A DNA stretch of 64,000 nt from Noviherbaspirillum sedimenti (GTDB lineage Bacteria > Pseudomonadota > Gammaproteobacteria > Burkholderiales > Burkholderiaceae_D). The position numbers were made by a program, and so were the translations under genes. Under the pieces are notes generated by a model, which saw only the letters and a list, made by a program, of their open reading frames with translations, was not told where the DNA came from and ran no database searches. Shown here piece after piece: positions 56,259-64,000 of the stretch; the stretch's first letter is position 1; each line of letters begins with the position of its first letter. The stretch covers positions 744,001-808,000 of the forward strand of contig NZ_QYUQ01000002.1 in assembly GCF_003590835.1 (NCBI RefSeq), read 5' to 3'.

Positions 56259-56972
56259 TCAATTGCCGAGGTAGGAGCGGCGCACTGCCTCGTCGCCGGA
56301 AATTATTTTAGATTCGCCCGAAGCCACTACGCGGCCAGTCTCGAGAAGGTAGGCATGATCGGCAAAGTCGAGCGCAAGGGTGGCGTTCTGCTCTACCAGT
56401 AGCATGCTGACGCGGTCTTCGAGATTGATGCGGCGCAGGATCCCGAAGATCTCCGCCACCATCAGCGGGGCGACGCCGAATGACGGTTCGTCCAGCAAGA
56501 GCAGGCGAGGGTGCAACATCAATGCCCTGCTGATGGCGAGCATCTGCTGTTCGCCGCCGGAAAGTGTGCCTGCCTGTTGCGCACGCCGCTCTTTCAGCCG
56601 CGGAAACCGTTGGTACGTCTTTTCGATATCCCGGGCGACCTCTGCTTTGTCATTCCGGGAGTAGGCGCCGATTTTCAGGTTTTCCTCGACCGACAATGCC
56701 GTGAAGGTACCCCTGCCATCGGGTACATGGGCTACCCCCATGCGGACCACATCTTCGGTGGAGCGGCCAATGATCGACTTGCCGTCTATCCTGATTTCCC
56801 CTCGGGTGCGGACCACCTGGCACAGGGCGCGCAAGGTACTGGTTTTCCCTGCGCCGTTGGCACCCAGGATGGCCGTGATTTTTCCCTGGTCGAGTTCGAG
56901 GTCAAGGCCGAACAAGACCTGGGTGCTGCCGTAATAGGCATCCAGCTTGCGGATTTCCAGGAGTTTGCTCAT
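56259..56972 (-). CDS. ABC transporter ATP-binding protein, LivF family
   Basis: 237 residues. Walker A GANGAGKTSTL, signature LSGGEQQMLAISRAL, Walker B LLLLDEPSFGVAP with a Q-loop and switch His region (VEQNATLALDFADHAYLLETGRVV). Overlaps the LivG gene by 4 bp. Powers the Liv-type importer. Confidence 0.95.
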   Translation of the reverse strand: MSKLLEIRKLDAYYGSTQVLFGLDLELDQGKITAILGANGAGKTSTLRALCQVVRTRGEIRIDGKSIIGRSTEDVVRMGVAHVPDGRGTFTALSVEENLKIGAYSRNDKAEVARDIEKTYQRFPRLKERRAQQAGTLSGGEQQMLAISRALMLHPRLLLLDEPSFGVAPLMVAEIFGILRRINLEDRVSMLLVEQNATLALDFADHAYLLETGRVVASGESKIISGDEAVRRSYLGN

Positions 56973-57823
56973 GCTGGGGCTCCCGCGTGGAATGGCTGAA
57001 CCGGCTGAGCTGGCTGAACCGGTGTGCCGGCGGCCGCGGGGGCGCCGAGATAAGCGGCAATCACATCCGGGTTCGATTGAATCTGGGCCGGGGTTCCTTC
57101 AGCGATCTTGGCGCCGAAATTCAATACGACGATATGGTCGGAGATTCCCATTACCAATCCCATGTGATGTTCCACCAACAGGATGGTAATGCCGAGCTTG
57201 CTTTGAACCAGTCGAATCGTTTCCGTCAGATCCGCAAGCTCTTCGTGATTCAACCCCGCAGCCGGCTCATCCAGCAGGATCAGCTTGGGATCGGCAGCCA
57301 GCGCGCGGGCAAACTCGACCCGCTTCTGGATGCCGAAAGGCAGGTCGGAAACCGGCCGCTCGGCGACATCTCCCAGTCCCAGCAAGGCCAGGAGCTCATT
57401 TGCCCGCGCCATCAGGCGCGCTTCCTCCTGTGCCACGCGGCGTAGCCGCAGGGCGCTCGACAGGAATCCGGAACGCGACCGGCAGTGGGCGCCAATCATG
57501 ATGTTCTGACGCACGGACAGGGTCCGAAACATGGCCAGATTTTGGAATGTACGGCCTATGCCGTACGAGGCAATGCGGTGTACCGGAAGATTGGAAATGG
57601 AATTTCCTTCAAAGAGGATGTCTCCGCTTTCGTACCGGTAGAGGCGGCTCAGGCAGTTAAACAAGGTCGTCTTCCCTGCGCCATTGGGGCCAATCAGGCC
57701 GCACACACCGCCACGCGGGACATCAAAACTGACAGAATTAAGCGCCGTGATGCCGCCAAAGCGCACCGTAATGTCTCGAACGCTGAGCAAGATTTCTCTG
57801 GTCACGACTTGACACTTTCTCAT
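56969..57823 (-). CDS. ABC transporter ATP-binding protein, LivG family
   Basis: 284 residues. Walker A IGPNGAGKTTLFNCLSRLY, LivG-specific GIGRTFQNLAMFRTLSVRQN, degenerate signature region VSDLPFGIQKRVEFARAL and Walker B LILLDEPAAGLNHEE. A Pro/Ala-rich tail of about 20 residues at the C-terminus is unusual. First gene of the transporter operon, transcribed leftward. An internal GTG seven codons in is an alternative start. Confidence 0.93.
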   Translation of the reverse strand: MRKCQVVTREILLSVRDITVRFGGITALNSVSFDVPRGGVCGLIGPNGAGKTTLFNCLSRLYRYESGDILFEGNSISNLPVHRIASYGIGRTFQNLAMFRTLSVRQNIMIGAHCRSRSGFLSSALRLRRVAQEEARLMARANELLALLGLGDVAERPVSDLPFGIQKRVEFARALAADPKLILLDEPAAGLNHEELADLTETIRLVQSKLGITILLVEHHMGLVMGISDHIVVLNFGAKIAEGTPAQIQSNPDVIAAYLGAPAAAGTPVQPAQPVQPFHAGAPA

Positions 57824-58023
57824 TAGTTGGTTTCATGGGCACCTGTTGCCTTTAAAACGTCACTGCGTCACGCTAACGTCTCGATCACATTGACTTTTAA
57901 ATCTTTCCAACAGGCTGTACTTCATTTCGACTCCGTCGCTTGGCATCCGCAGCCATCCGGCATGCAAGCATCACTGAGCCAACGTGCAGAAAGGATGGCG
58001 GAGCCGCATTTGCATGTCATCGT
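57824..58023 (-). promoter_or_regulatory. Upstream region of the liv-type operon
   Basis: 200 bp between livG and the end of the flavoprotein gene, which is transcribed in the same direction. No ORF is credible. A TCGTCT-AAAG-CGACGA palindrome (58020-58035) at its distal end matches two others in this cluster, so the operon probably has its own regulated promoter here. Confidence 0.5.
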
Positions 58024-58035
58024 CTAAAGCGACGA
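58020..58035. promoter_or_regulatory. Operator-like palindrome, copy 1 (liv operon side)
   Basis: TCGTCT-AAAG-CGACGA, 11 of 12 arm bases in agreement with TCGTCG-N4-CGACGA. It overlaps the last codons and stop of the flavoprotein gene and lies about 200 bp upstream of livG. Confidence 0.55.
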
Positions 58036-58977
58036 TTCGTGACCGCCTTGACCGGGTTGTGCACAGTCCATGAGTTCTTGTTCCAAGCGCTCGACGATAG
58101 CCGCTGTCGGCTCGATCGCACGGACGTGTCCGACGCCCTGTCCGGCGCTCCACACGGTCTTCCAGGAGAAAACGTCGGTGCGAGCGTCGCCGGCAATGCT
58201 GCCATCGGGGCTGATGACGCGCGCTTGTTCCAGGCGACTGCGGATGAAGTTCGCCGGCATCCCGGACAAGGCATCGGTCTGCACGATGCCATCTGCGTCG
58301 GTGGCAAGCATGGCTTCCTTGTGTTCCGGCGGCGCCATGCTCTCGGTAGTACCGAGGAAGGCCGTTCCCATATAGCCCAGATCGGCACCCAGCACCTGCA
58401 AGGCGCGCAGATCACGCCCGCACGAGATGCTGCCGGCCACGGCAATCGGGCCGTCGAAAAATTCCCTGACGGCGGCAACGAAGGCGAACGGATTGAGCCA
58501 CCCGGTATTTCCGCCGGCGCCGGCGGTCAACAGTATCAGGCCATCGGCGCCGGCGGCGACAGCATTGCGCGCATGCCGCAATGACGCGACGTCGGCCAGT
58601 ACCAGCCCGCCATAGCCATGCACCCGCTCCACCACCTTGTCCGGCCGGCCAACGCTGGCAATGACGATCGGCGTCTGGTACGCGAGCACCTGTTCAAAAT
58701 CCGCTTCCAGGCGCGTATTGCTTTTATGGAGGATCATGTTGGCGGCAAACGGCGCGCAATCTTTGCTTGCCGTCGCCATCCGGCTGAGCCATTCGCCGAG
58801 TATTTCCGGCGTGCGCGCATTCAGCGTGGGAAAGCTGCCGATCACGCCTGCGCGGCAGGCTTCAATGACGAGCTCGGGGCCCGATACCAAAAACATCGGG
58901 GCGGCCACGACAGGGAGTCGTAAACGTTGTCGCAGCTGCGCCCTCAGGCCTGCGCGCCCGCTAGAAAAATCCCACAT
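58024..58977 (-). CDS. Nitronate monooxygenase / 2-nitropropane dioxygenase family flavoprotein
   Basis: 317 residues, FMN-dependent TIM barrel. LRLPVVAAPMFLVSGPELVIEACRAGVIGSFPTLNAR at the N-terminus, GADGLILLTAGAGGNTGWLNPFAFV in the FMN region, and SISCGRDLRALQVLGADLGYMGTAF for phosphate binding. Members oxidise alkyl nitronates, though some in catabolic clusters act as enoyl-type reductases or have unknown roles. Lies between the transporter and acyl-CoA ligase genes on the same strand. Confidence 0.88.
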   Translation of the reverse strand: MWDFSSGRAGLRAQLRQRLRLPVVAAPMFLVSGPELVIEACRAGVIGSFPTLNARTPEILGEWLSRMATASKDCAPFAANMILHKSNTRLEADFEQVLAYQTPIVIASVGRPDKVVERVHGYGGLVLADVASLRHARNAVAAGADGLILLTAGAGGNTGWLNPFAFVAAVREFFDGPIAVAGSISCGRDLRALQVLGADLGYMGTAFLGTTESMAPPEHKEAMLATDADGIVQTDALSGMPANFIRSRLEQARVISPDGSIAGDARTDVFSWKTVWSAGQGVGHVRAIEPTAAIVERLEQELMDCAQPGQGGHESSL

Positions 58978-59050
58978 TTTGCATTTCCAGTATTGATCAT
59001 GATGAAAGAATCCAAATCAGCCGGCGTGGCCAGCTATTTGCCTGCCTGAA

Positions 59051-60601
59051 TCATATGTTGCGTTCCTGCCCTTCCCAGTAGCGCTGCCGAATTGCCCGCT
59101 TCAGGATCTTCCCAGTCGCATTGCGCGGCAGCTCATCCCAGAATTCCACCGTCTTGGGCGCGCTCACGCTGCCCAATTTTTTCTTGCACAGCAAGATGAC
59201 TTCATCCTCCGTCAAACTGGCCCCGGGCTGTAGCTGGATCACCGCTTTAACCGCTTCTCCCCACTTGTCGTGGGGGACGCCGACGACTGCGGCAGCGAGT
59301 ACGGCGGGATGCGACAGCACCACTTGTTCGACTTCCGCCGAGTAGACATTCAAGCCGCCGCTGACAATCATGTCCTTCTTGCGGTCGACCAATACGACAT
59401 AACCATCGTCATCCTTGATGCCGATATCGCCGGTGTGCATCCATCCGAAACGGTTCAGTTCTTCGGTCGCCTCAGGGTTATTCAAATACCCGGCAGAGTT
59501 ACCCCAGCTACGCATGACCATTTCACCTGGTTCGTTGGGTCCAAGCAGACGACCGTTGTCGTCCATGATCTCAACCCGGCGCAGGAGGCTGCCGCGGCCG
59601 ATCGACTGGAGCCGCAGCTCCCATACAGGACCGTCATCGGGGCGATGCTCTTCGGGCCGCAGAAAGGCGATCGGACCGTTGGCCTCGGACTGCCCGAACA
59701 TATTCATCATCACGGGTCCGAACAGGCGAATGGCTTCCGCCACCTTGGCCGAGGCCATCGGCGCACCTGCGTATACAAATGCCTTGAGCGACGAATAATC
59801 GAAATTGGCGACGTCTGGATGCGCAAGCATCATGTAAATTACCGTCGGCGGCAGGAAAACGATTTCGATGCGTTCCCGTTCGATGGTGCGCATGATCTCG
59901 AGAATATCGACGCTGTCGTGCAGGATATGGGTTGCGCCGACGGCCGACAGGGCGAACAGGAATGTTCCGGCGAAATGGCTGACGGGCGCCACCACGAGAT
60001 GACGAACACTTTCATACACGCGCAACGAATACAGCATGTCCAGGGTATAGACCATGCTTGTCATATGCGTCTGAATCACGCATTTGGGCCGTCCGGTCGT
60101 TCCGCTGGTTCCGACAATCGCCCATGCATCTTCCGGACGGCATGCGACTTCCGGCAAGCGCGAACCGGCAGGCGCCATCCAGGACGATAGCCCTGGAAAA
60201 TGGGCGTCCTCGCCGTCAACACAAATGACCAGCCGGATGGCGGGACACTGCGGCACTACTTGCGCGACTTCGGCCGCATACCTGCTATGGAAAAACAAGG
60301 CTTTAACGCCGGCATCCTGCAGGTAGGCGCAATTCTGCTCAATGCCGTTGCGGCTGTTGACCTGCGCGAGCGGCGCTCCGGCCCTGAGCGCGCCATACAC
60401 CGCCTCCACGCCGCGCCAGTCGTTCGGCATGTAAAAGCCGACTGCGTCGCCTGCATGTATCTCATCCCGATGCAGCGCTACGGCAATCCGGTGTGAAGTT
60501 TCATGGGCGTCAATATAGCGTCGCGCCACTTCTCCCTGTTGCAGGAAAACCCTGTGCGGATAGCATGTGGCTGTGCGGTCAAAAAAATCAATAAGGCGCA
60601 T
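59051..60601 (-). CDS. Acyl-CoA synthetase, AMP-forming (fatty-acid/aryl-CoA ligase family)
   Basis: 516 residues from ATG 60601, with CGGAGAA upstream. ANL superfamily: P-loop AIVGTSGTTGRPKCVIQTH near residue 165, MFGQSEANGP (A5), the YLNNPEATEELNRFGWMHTGDIGIKDDDGY hinge region, and KKDMIVSGGLNVYSAEVE plus the catalytic Lys in PRNATGKILKRAIRQ. It activates a carboxylic acid to its CoA thioester; the substrate is not readable from sequence. Divergent from the thiolase-like gene. Confidence 0.93.
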   Translation of the reverse strand: MRLIDFFDRTATCYPHRVFLQQGEVARRYIDAHETSHRIAVALHRDEIHAGDAVGFYMPNDWRGVEAVYGALRAGAPLAQVNSRNGIEQNCAYLQDAGVKALFFHSRYAAEVAQVVPQCPAIRLVICVDGEDAHFPGLSSWMAPAGSRLPEVACRPEDAWAIVGTSGTTGRPKCVIQTHMTSMVYTLDMLYSLRVYESVRHLVVAPVSHFAGTFLFALSAVGATHILHDSVDILEIMRTIERERIEIVFLPPTVIYMMLAHPDVANFDYSSLKAFVYAGAPMASAKVAEAIRLFGPVMMNMFGQSEANGPIAFLRPEEHRPDDGPVWELRLQSIGRGSLLRRVEIMDDNGRLLGPNEPGEMVMRSWGNSAGYLNNPEATEELNRFGWMHTGDIGIKDDDGYVVLVDRKKDMIVSGGLNVYSAEVEQVVLSHPAVLAAAVVGVPHDKWGEAVKAVIQLQPGASLTEDEVILLCKKKLGSVSAPKTVEFWDELPRNATGKILKRAIRQRYWEGQERNI

Positions 60602-60734
60602 GGTGGTTCTCCGGGTGCATGAAAGGGTGGCAAGCAATCATGGATAAGCGCGCAAGCAGCAAGGCAAGCCCGCCTGCCCTTAAAAAAACAGCTGCCGAGG
60701 AGGGCAACAATGCGGCATTTACCGTCATATGTCT

Positions 60735-60750
60735 TCGTCGAAAGCGACGA
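60735..60750. promoter_or_regulatory. Operator-like palindrome, copy 2
   Basis: TCGTCG-AAAG-CGACGA, a perfect 6+4+6 palindrome. Same spacer as copy 1, and both share the downstream TTCG. Confidence 0.65.
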
Positions 60751-60827
60751 TTCGAGAAGCCGGAGGTTTCAACAGAAAAGCATTTTTTGGGAAAATCGCC
60801 CCTTTTTTGGTGCTCTTTACAGGAAAT

Positions 60828-60843
60828 TCGTCGATTGCGACGA
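60828..60843. promoter_or_regulatory. Operator-like palindrome, copy 3
   Basis: TCGTCG-ATTG-CGACGA, a perfect 6+4+6 palindrome 67 bp upstream of the GTG start of the thiolase-like gene. Confidence 0.65.
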
Positions 60844-60909
60844 GCCATCTGGTGGATGAGTCGCCCCATAATCCTGACACTGCAAGGCTTATGTGAACAA
60901 GGAGGTAGG

Positions 60910-62418
60910 GTGCAAAAAAGCATTGAGGAAAGAATTCCGGTCATCGTCGGCATTGGAGAATGCATCGACCGCCCTGCACATGCTGCAGAAGGGCTGGAGC
61001 CATTGCGATTGATGGAACGCGCTGCGCGCAACGCAGAGCGGGATGCCGGAGCGGATGTGCTTGGCGCGGTCGATTCAGTCGATGTCGTGTGCGAGGTTTC
61101 ATGGCCCTATCCGGCAGCCCCGGCCAGGCTGTGCGCACTGCTGGGGATGCATCCTCAGCGTGCCGTGTATGGCCCGATCGGCGGCGAAACGCCGCTGCGC
61201 TTCCTGCACGAAGCCGCCATCCGGATTGCAGAAGGATTGAGCGAAGTGGCGCTGGTAGTCGGGGCCGAAGCCGAATACTCGGTCGGCCTGGCGCGCAAGA
61301 CGGGCGTGTCGCTGCCATGGGAAAGCAGGGACAATACGCCGATTATCCGCGGCAACCAGTTCATGCATCCGCAAGCCGTCTTGCACGGTATCGCAACGCC
61401 CTCCACGGCGTACCCGCTATTTGAAAACGCTGCCACGGCAGCCTGGAAACAGTCGCCGCGCACAGCCCAGGATGAAGCAGCCGCATTGTGGGAACGCTAC
61501 GCGGCGGTGGCTGCCGAAAATCCATTTGCCTGGTTGCCCAAGGCAATTACGGCTGCGGAAATTCGCACCCCCGGGCCGGCCAACCGCATGATTGCGTTTC
61601 CCTATCCGAAGAGCATGGTGGCCAATCCGATGGTCAACCAGGGCGCCGCCGTTATCATCACCAGCCTGGCGCGGGCGCGCGCAGCAGGTGTTCCGGAGCA
61701 CAAGCGGATCTATATTTTCGGCGGCGCGGCAGCCGATGAACCGCGCGATTATCTCGATCGCGCGCAACTGGACCGCTCGCATGCCCAGTCGGTGGTGCTG
61801 GAGACAGTGCTGCGCGATGTTGGCGGCGACGCCGGCGTTTTTTCGGCGGCTGAGCTTTACAGCTGTTTCCCGATCGTCCCCAAAATTGCATTGCGCATTC
61901 TGCAGGCGCCGGAACTGCTGCCGACGGTTACCGGCGGCTTGAGTTTTTTTGGCGCGCCGCTGAACAACTATATGACCCATGCAGTGGCGGCGATGGTGCG
62001 GCACCTGCGAAGCAGGCAGCGTGCGCTCGGATTATTGTATGGCAATGGCGGATTCATGTCCTACCACCACGCGCTTGTATTGACGTCAGACCCGGCCAGG
62101 GCCAACGAGCGGCTCAAGCGCGATTACCGGGTCCAGGCGGAAGCCGACGCGCGGCAGCTGCCGGCGCCTGCTGTCATCGCCGATTATGCGGGTACGGCAG
62201 TACTCGAAACATTCACCGTGATGTACGATCGTAACAGCGCGCCGGCATACGGGAGCGTCATTGCCCGCACGCCGCAAGACGAGCGCGTGTTGGCGCGCGT
62301 GCCTGGCGCTGACGCATTGGGCATCCGGAGATTGCTCGATGCCGAGCTTTCCCCGGTCGGCGCGGGCGGGCATGTCGCGCCCGCATCCGACGGCATGCTG
62401 CACTGGCGGTTTGGATAA
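60910..62418 (+). CDS. Thiolase-like protein (TLP1 type, with C-terminal extra domain)
   Basis: 502 residues from GTG 60910, with GGAGG 4 bp upstream; a longer in-frame reading crosses the operator region and is rejected. Thiolase fold: RIPVIVGIGECIDRP ... LEPLRLMERAARNAERDAG, then YGPIGGETPLRFLHEAAIRIA where the nucleophilic Cys of true thiolases would lie, and YGNGGFMSYHHALVL replacing the usual Cys-Gly motif. A C-terminal segment (about 415-500, AVIADYAGTAVLETFTVMYD ... RVLARVPG) fits the TLP1 additional domain. So an acyl-CoA-binding role is likely but classical Cys-based thiolysis is not. Confidence 0.82.
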   Translation: MQKSIEERIPVIVGIGECIDRPAHAAEGLEPLRLMERAARNAERDAGADVLGAVDSVDVVCEVSWPYPAAPARLCALLGMHPQRAVYGPIGGETPLRFLHEAAIRIAEGLSEVALVVGAEAEYSVGLARKTGVSLPWESRDNTPIIRGNQFMHPQAVLHGIATPSTAYPLFENAATAAWKQSPRTAQDEAAALWERYAAVAAENPFAWLPKAITAAEIRTPGPANRMIAFPYPKSMVANPMVNQGAAVIITSLARARAAGVPEHKRIYIFGGAAADEPRDYLDRAQLDRSHAQSVVLETVLRDVGGDAGVFSAAELYSCFPIVPKIALRILQAPELLPTVTGGLSFFGAPLNNYMTHAVAAMVRHLRSRQRALGLLYGNGGFMSYHHALVLTSDPARANERLKRDYRVQAEADARQLPAPAVIADYAGTAVLETFTVMYDRNSAPAYGSVIARTPQDERVLARVPGADALGIRRLLDAELSPVGAGGHVAPASDGMLHWRFG

Positions 62419-62486
62419 AAGCATCAGATGCTGGTGCGGGCAGGCACGGGGACGGCCGCGTACGATGGACCATGCGCGCCGCGTGG

Positions 62487-64000
62487 CTAACGGATCACTC
62501 CCAGGCGGCGTGCGATTGCGACCGCCTCGGTTCTGCTATGGGCGTTCAGTTTGGCGTTGATGTTGCGCAGGTGGGTACGTACCGTACTGTCCGAAACGAA
62601 GAGTTTCTCCGCCAGCGCACTGTTGGAGTAACCGTCGGCCAACAGCACCATCATCCGGATTTCCTTTGCCGTCAGCGGTTCCACCAGGCCTTTCGGCGTG
62701 GCCGACATCGGCAGATCGGTTTCCGCGGCTTCAGTAATGACGGATTGGCCGAAGCCGTCAAGAAGACGCTGCAGATATTCGTCAAAGATGGGATCGCGCC
62801 GCTGCGAACTTTCTTCCTGCAGCTGCACGACATGCTGGCGCACCAGATGCGCAGCGCCGGCGCCTTCGTCAACAATCAGGCGGATAAAGCCTTCGGCGCA
62901 GGTGATTTTAAGCAGCTCGCTGATCTGCGCCAGGGCTGCGCGCTGGTCCCCGCTTTGCTTGAGCGCCAGCGCTCGCAGAAGCCGTAACTTGAGCACACGC
63001 CGGTGGCGCATGGCGCCGGATGCTTGGGCGATTTCCGCTTCCAGCAATGACAGCGCTTTATTTGCATCGCCACAGAAAATTTCCCAGCGTAATTCGCCCA
63101 ACGCGAAATAATCAAGATCCTGCGCAGGCAGACGCAAGCGCCGCACCTGTTCCCATACTTCACGATTATTGGCGCGGTCCAACTCATCCCTGGCTGCTTG
63201 CCGATTGTTTTGCATGAGAAGCAAGCGCGAGCGTTCCAGCTTGGCGCTGGCGACAACCCGCGGCAATTTCCGTTGGTGTCCCAGGTATTCGAGTTCGGTC
63301 AGGGTTTGGAAAGCAAGATCAATGTCGCCATGGTAAGACGCAATACGCGACAACATGATGTAACCGATGATCATGTGATCGGCAAGACCGGCATCTTTTG
63401 CGAGCGGCACGTAGACATGCAGCAGGTGTTCCGCCTCTTCAAGGTCGTTCATTTCATACAGGGAGCCGGCGTACAGCACGCCGGCCCAGGCGTTGCCGCC
63501 GGTATGTGCATAGGATGCCGCGTGGGTGGCGCCGACTGCAATCCGAAAGCGCGCGGTTGCCTGCCGCAGCTGTCCCGCCTCAAGGTCGATAATGCCCTCG
63601 ACTGATTCCGAATACATCTTGTTGAAGATACTGGCGCCATCTGCCTGGCTGCGGCGTGCCGCATCCAGCAGCTTGTGAGACTCATGATATTGTCCCATGA
63701 TGGAAAAGATGTACGCCATTTCATTGGCCAGCACGCAATCCGGGAAGGGCTTCGAAACGGGCAGGCGCGAAAGCGCTTCCCGTCCAAGCTCAAAGGCCTC
63801 CTCGTTCCGATCCATCATCGCCAGCAGCATCGGCCGCAGCGCCAGCACATGGGTGAGCACATGCGGGTCGGTCGTTCTGGCGCATTCCGACCGTTCGAGC
63901 AATTCCATTGCATCCCAGGGGCCGCGGGTAAAACACAATGCCCAAATCCGCACCACCTGGAGCAGCGGCGAAAAGTCCAGCAGTGCTTCCGGGATCGCGT
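62487..64000 (-). CDS. LuxR-type (MalT-like) transcriptional regulator, N-terminus outside window
   Basis: The frame stays open to the right window edge, so only the C-terminal about 504 residues are present. They consist of TPR-like helical repeats (for example LLDAARRSQADGASIF, LAFQTLTELEYLGHQRKL, LSLLEAEIAQASGAM) and a C-terminal LuxR helix-turn-helix, LTAKEIRMMVLLADGYSNSALAEKLFVSDSTVRTHLRNI. This is the MalT/LAL layout, in which an N-terminal NTPase domain, not visible here, senses an inducer. Convergent with the thiolase-like gene (68 bp apart). It may control this catabolic cluster. Confidence 0.9.
   Translation of the reverse strand, partial: AIPEALLDFSPLLQVVRIWALCFTRGPWDAMELLERSECARTTDPHVLTHVLALRPMLLAMMDRNEEAFELGREALSRLPVSKPFPDCVLANEMAYIFSIMGQYHESHKLLDAARRSQADGASIFNKMYSESVEGIIDLEAGQLRQATARFRIAVGATHAASYAHTGGNAWAGVLYAGSLYEMNDLEEAEHLLHVYVPLAKDAGLADHMIIGYIMLSRIASYHGDIDLAFQTLTELEYLGHQRKLPRVVASAKLERSRLLLMQNNRQAARDELDRANNREVWEQVRRLRLPAQDLDYFALGELRWEIFCGDANKALSLLEAEIAQASGAMRHRRVLKLRLLRALALKQSGDQRAALAQISELLKITCAEGFIRLIVDEGAGAAHLVRQHVVQLQEESSQRRDPIFDEYLQRLLDGFGQSVITEAAETDLPMSATPKGLVEPLTAKEIRMMVLLADGYSNSALAEKLFVSDSTVRTHLRNINAKLNAHSRTEAVAIARRLGVIR

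Larger units (their letters stand above)
60602..60909. promoter_or_regulatory. Divergent promoter region between the ligase and thiolase-like genes
   Basis: 308 bp with no gene. It carries two perfect TCGTCG-N4-CGACGA palindromes (60735-60750 and 60828-60843), centre to centre 93 bp, about nine helical turns apart. AAGGAGGTAGG at the right end is the ribosome site of the thiolase-like gene. Promoter boxes are not clear. Confidence 0.65.

Overview
The window looks like a chromosomal segment of a Burkholderiales betaproteobacterium, most likely of the Oxalobacteraceae (Herminiimonas / Herbaspirillum / Collimonas-like). This is inferred from gene order (ilvB-ilvN-ilvC ... pssA ... leuA, rpsO-pnp, a PIG3-type quinone reductase, tpiA-secG-tRNA-Leu, nuoA-N, DUF2818, NUDIX), from high-GC codon use, and from family traits such as the GEA variant of the acetolactate synthase TPP motif. 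No species is claimed.

Layout. 1-2061 (minus): a sigma factor / DUF3619 / DUF3106 / RDD operon. 2062-10420 (plus): branched-chain amino acid synthesis (ilvBNC, leuA), with two envelope proteins, phosphatidylserine synthase and a BON-LysM protein between ilvC and leuA. 10442-16455: a BamE-like lipoprotein facing rpsO, then pnp, quinone reductase, tpiA, secG and tRNA-Leu(GAG). 16538-31355: a complete 14-gene respiratory complex I operon with a cluster of palindromes between nuoD and nuoE, followed by DUF2818 and a NUDIX hydrolase. 32303-40115 (minus): a PAS-GAF-PAS-GGDEF-EAL protein, a small membrane protein, serB and mfd. 40297-42185 (plus): ispD-ispF and a methyltransferase.

42186-53062 is an accessory island. 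It reads as an integrase-less integron cassette array. Five attC-like sites (R'' RYYYAAC ... R' GTTRRRY, with complementary arms between them) separate small cassettes: an orphan PIN-domain toxin, an IS-interrupted cassette, a BrnT/BrnA-like toxin-antitoxin pair, a GHSKG hydrolase-like protein behind an 82-bp tandem promoter-type repeat, and a three-gene cassette (secreted alpha/beta hydrolase plus two membrane ORFs). The array is invaded by two different IS91-family (HUH, Y2) elements, each with its own tyrosine recombinase, and by an IS110/IS1111-group element lodged inside an attC site. The non-coding region downstream of that transposase is a good candidate for a seekRNA/bridge RNA.

53069-64000 is a catabolic or uptake cluster: a Liv-type ABC transporter (substrate-binding protein, two permeases, two ATPases), a nitronate-monooxygenase-like flavoprotein, an acyl-CoA ligase, a divergent thiolase-like protein, and the C-terminal part of a MalT-type LuxR regulator. 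Three copies of a TCGTCG-N4-CGACGA palindrome (two perfect, one with a single mismatch) lie in the ligase/thiolase divergent region and upstream of the transporter operon, which suggests a shared regulator.

All calls come from reading the sequence and translations. No database search or folding program was run.
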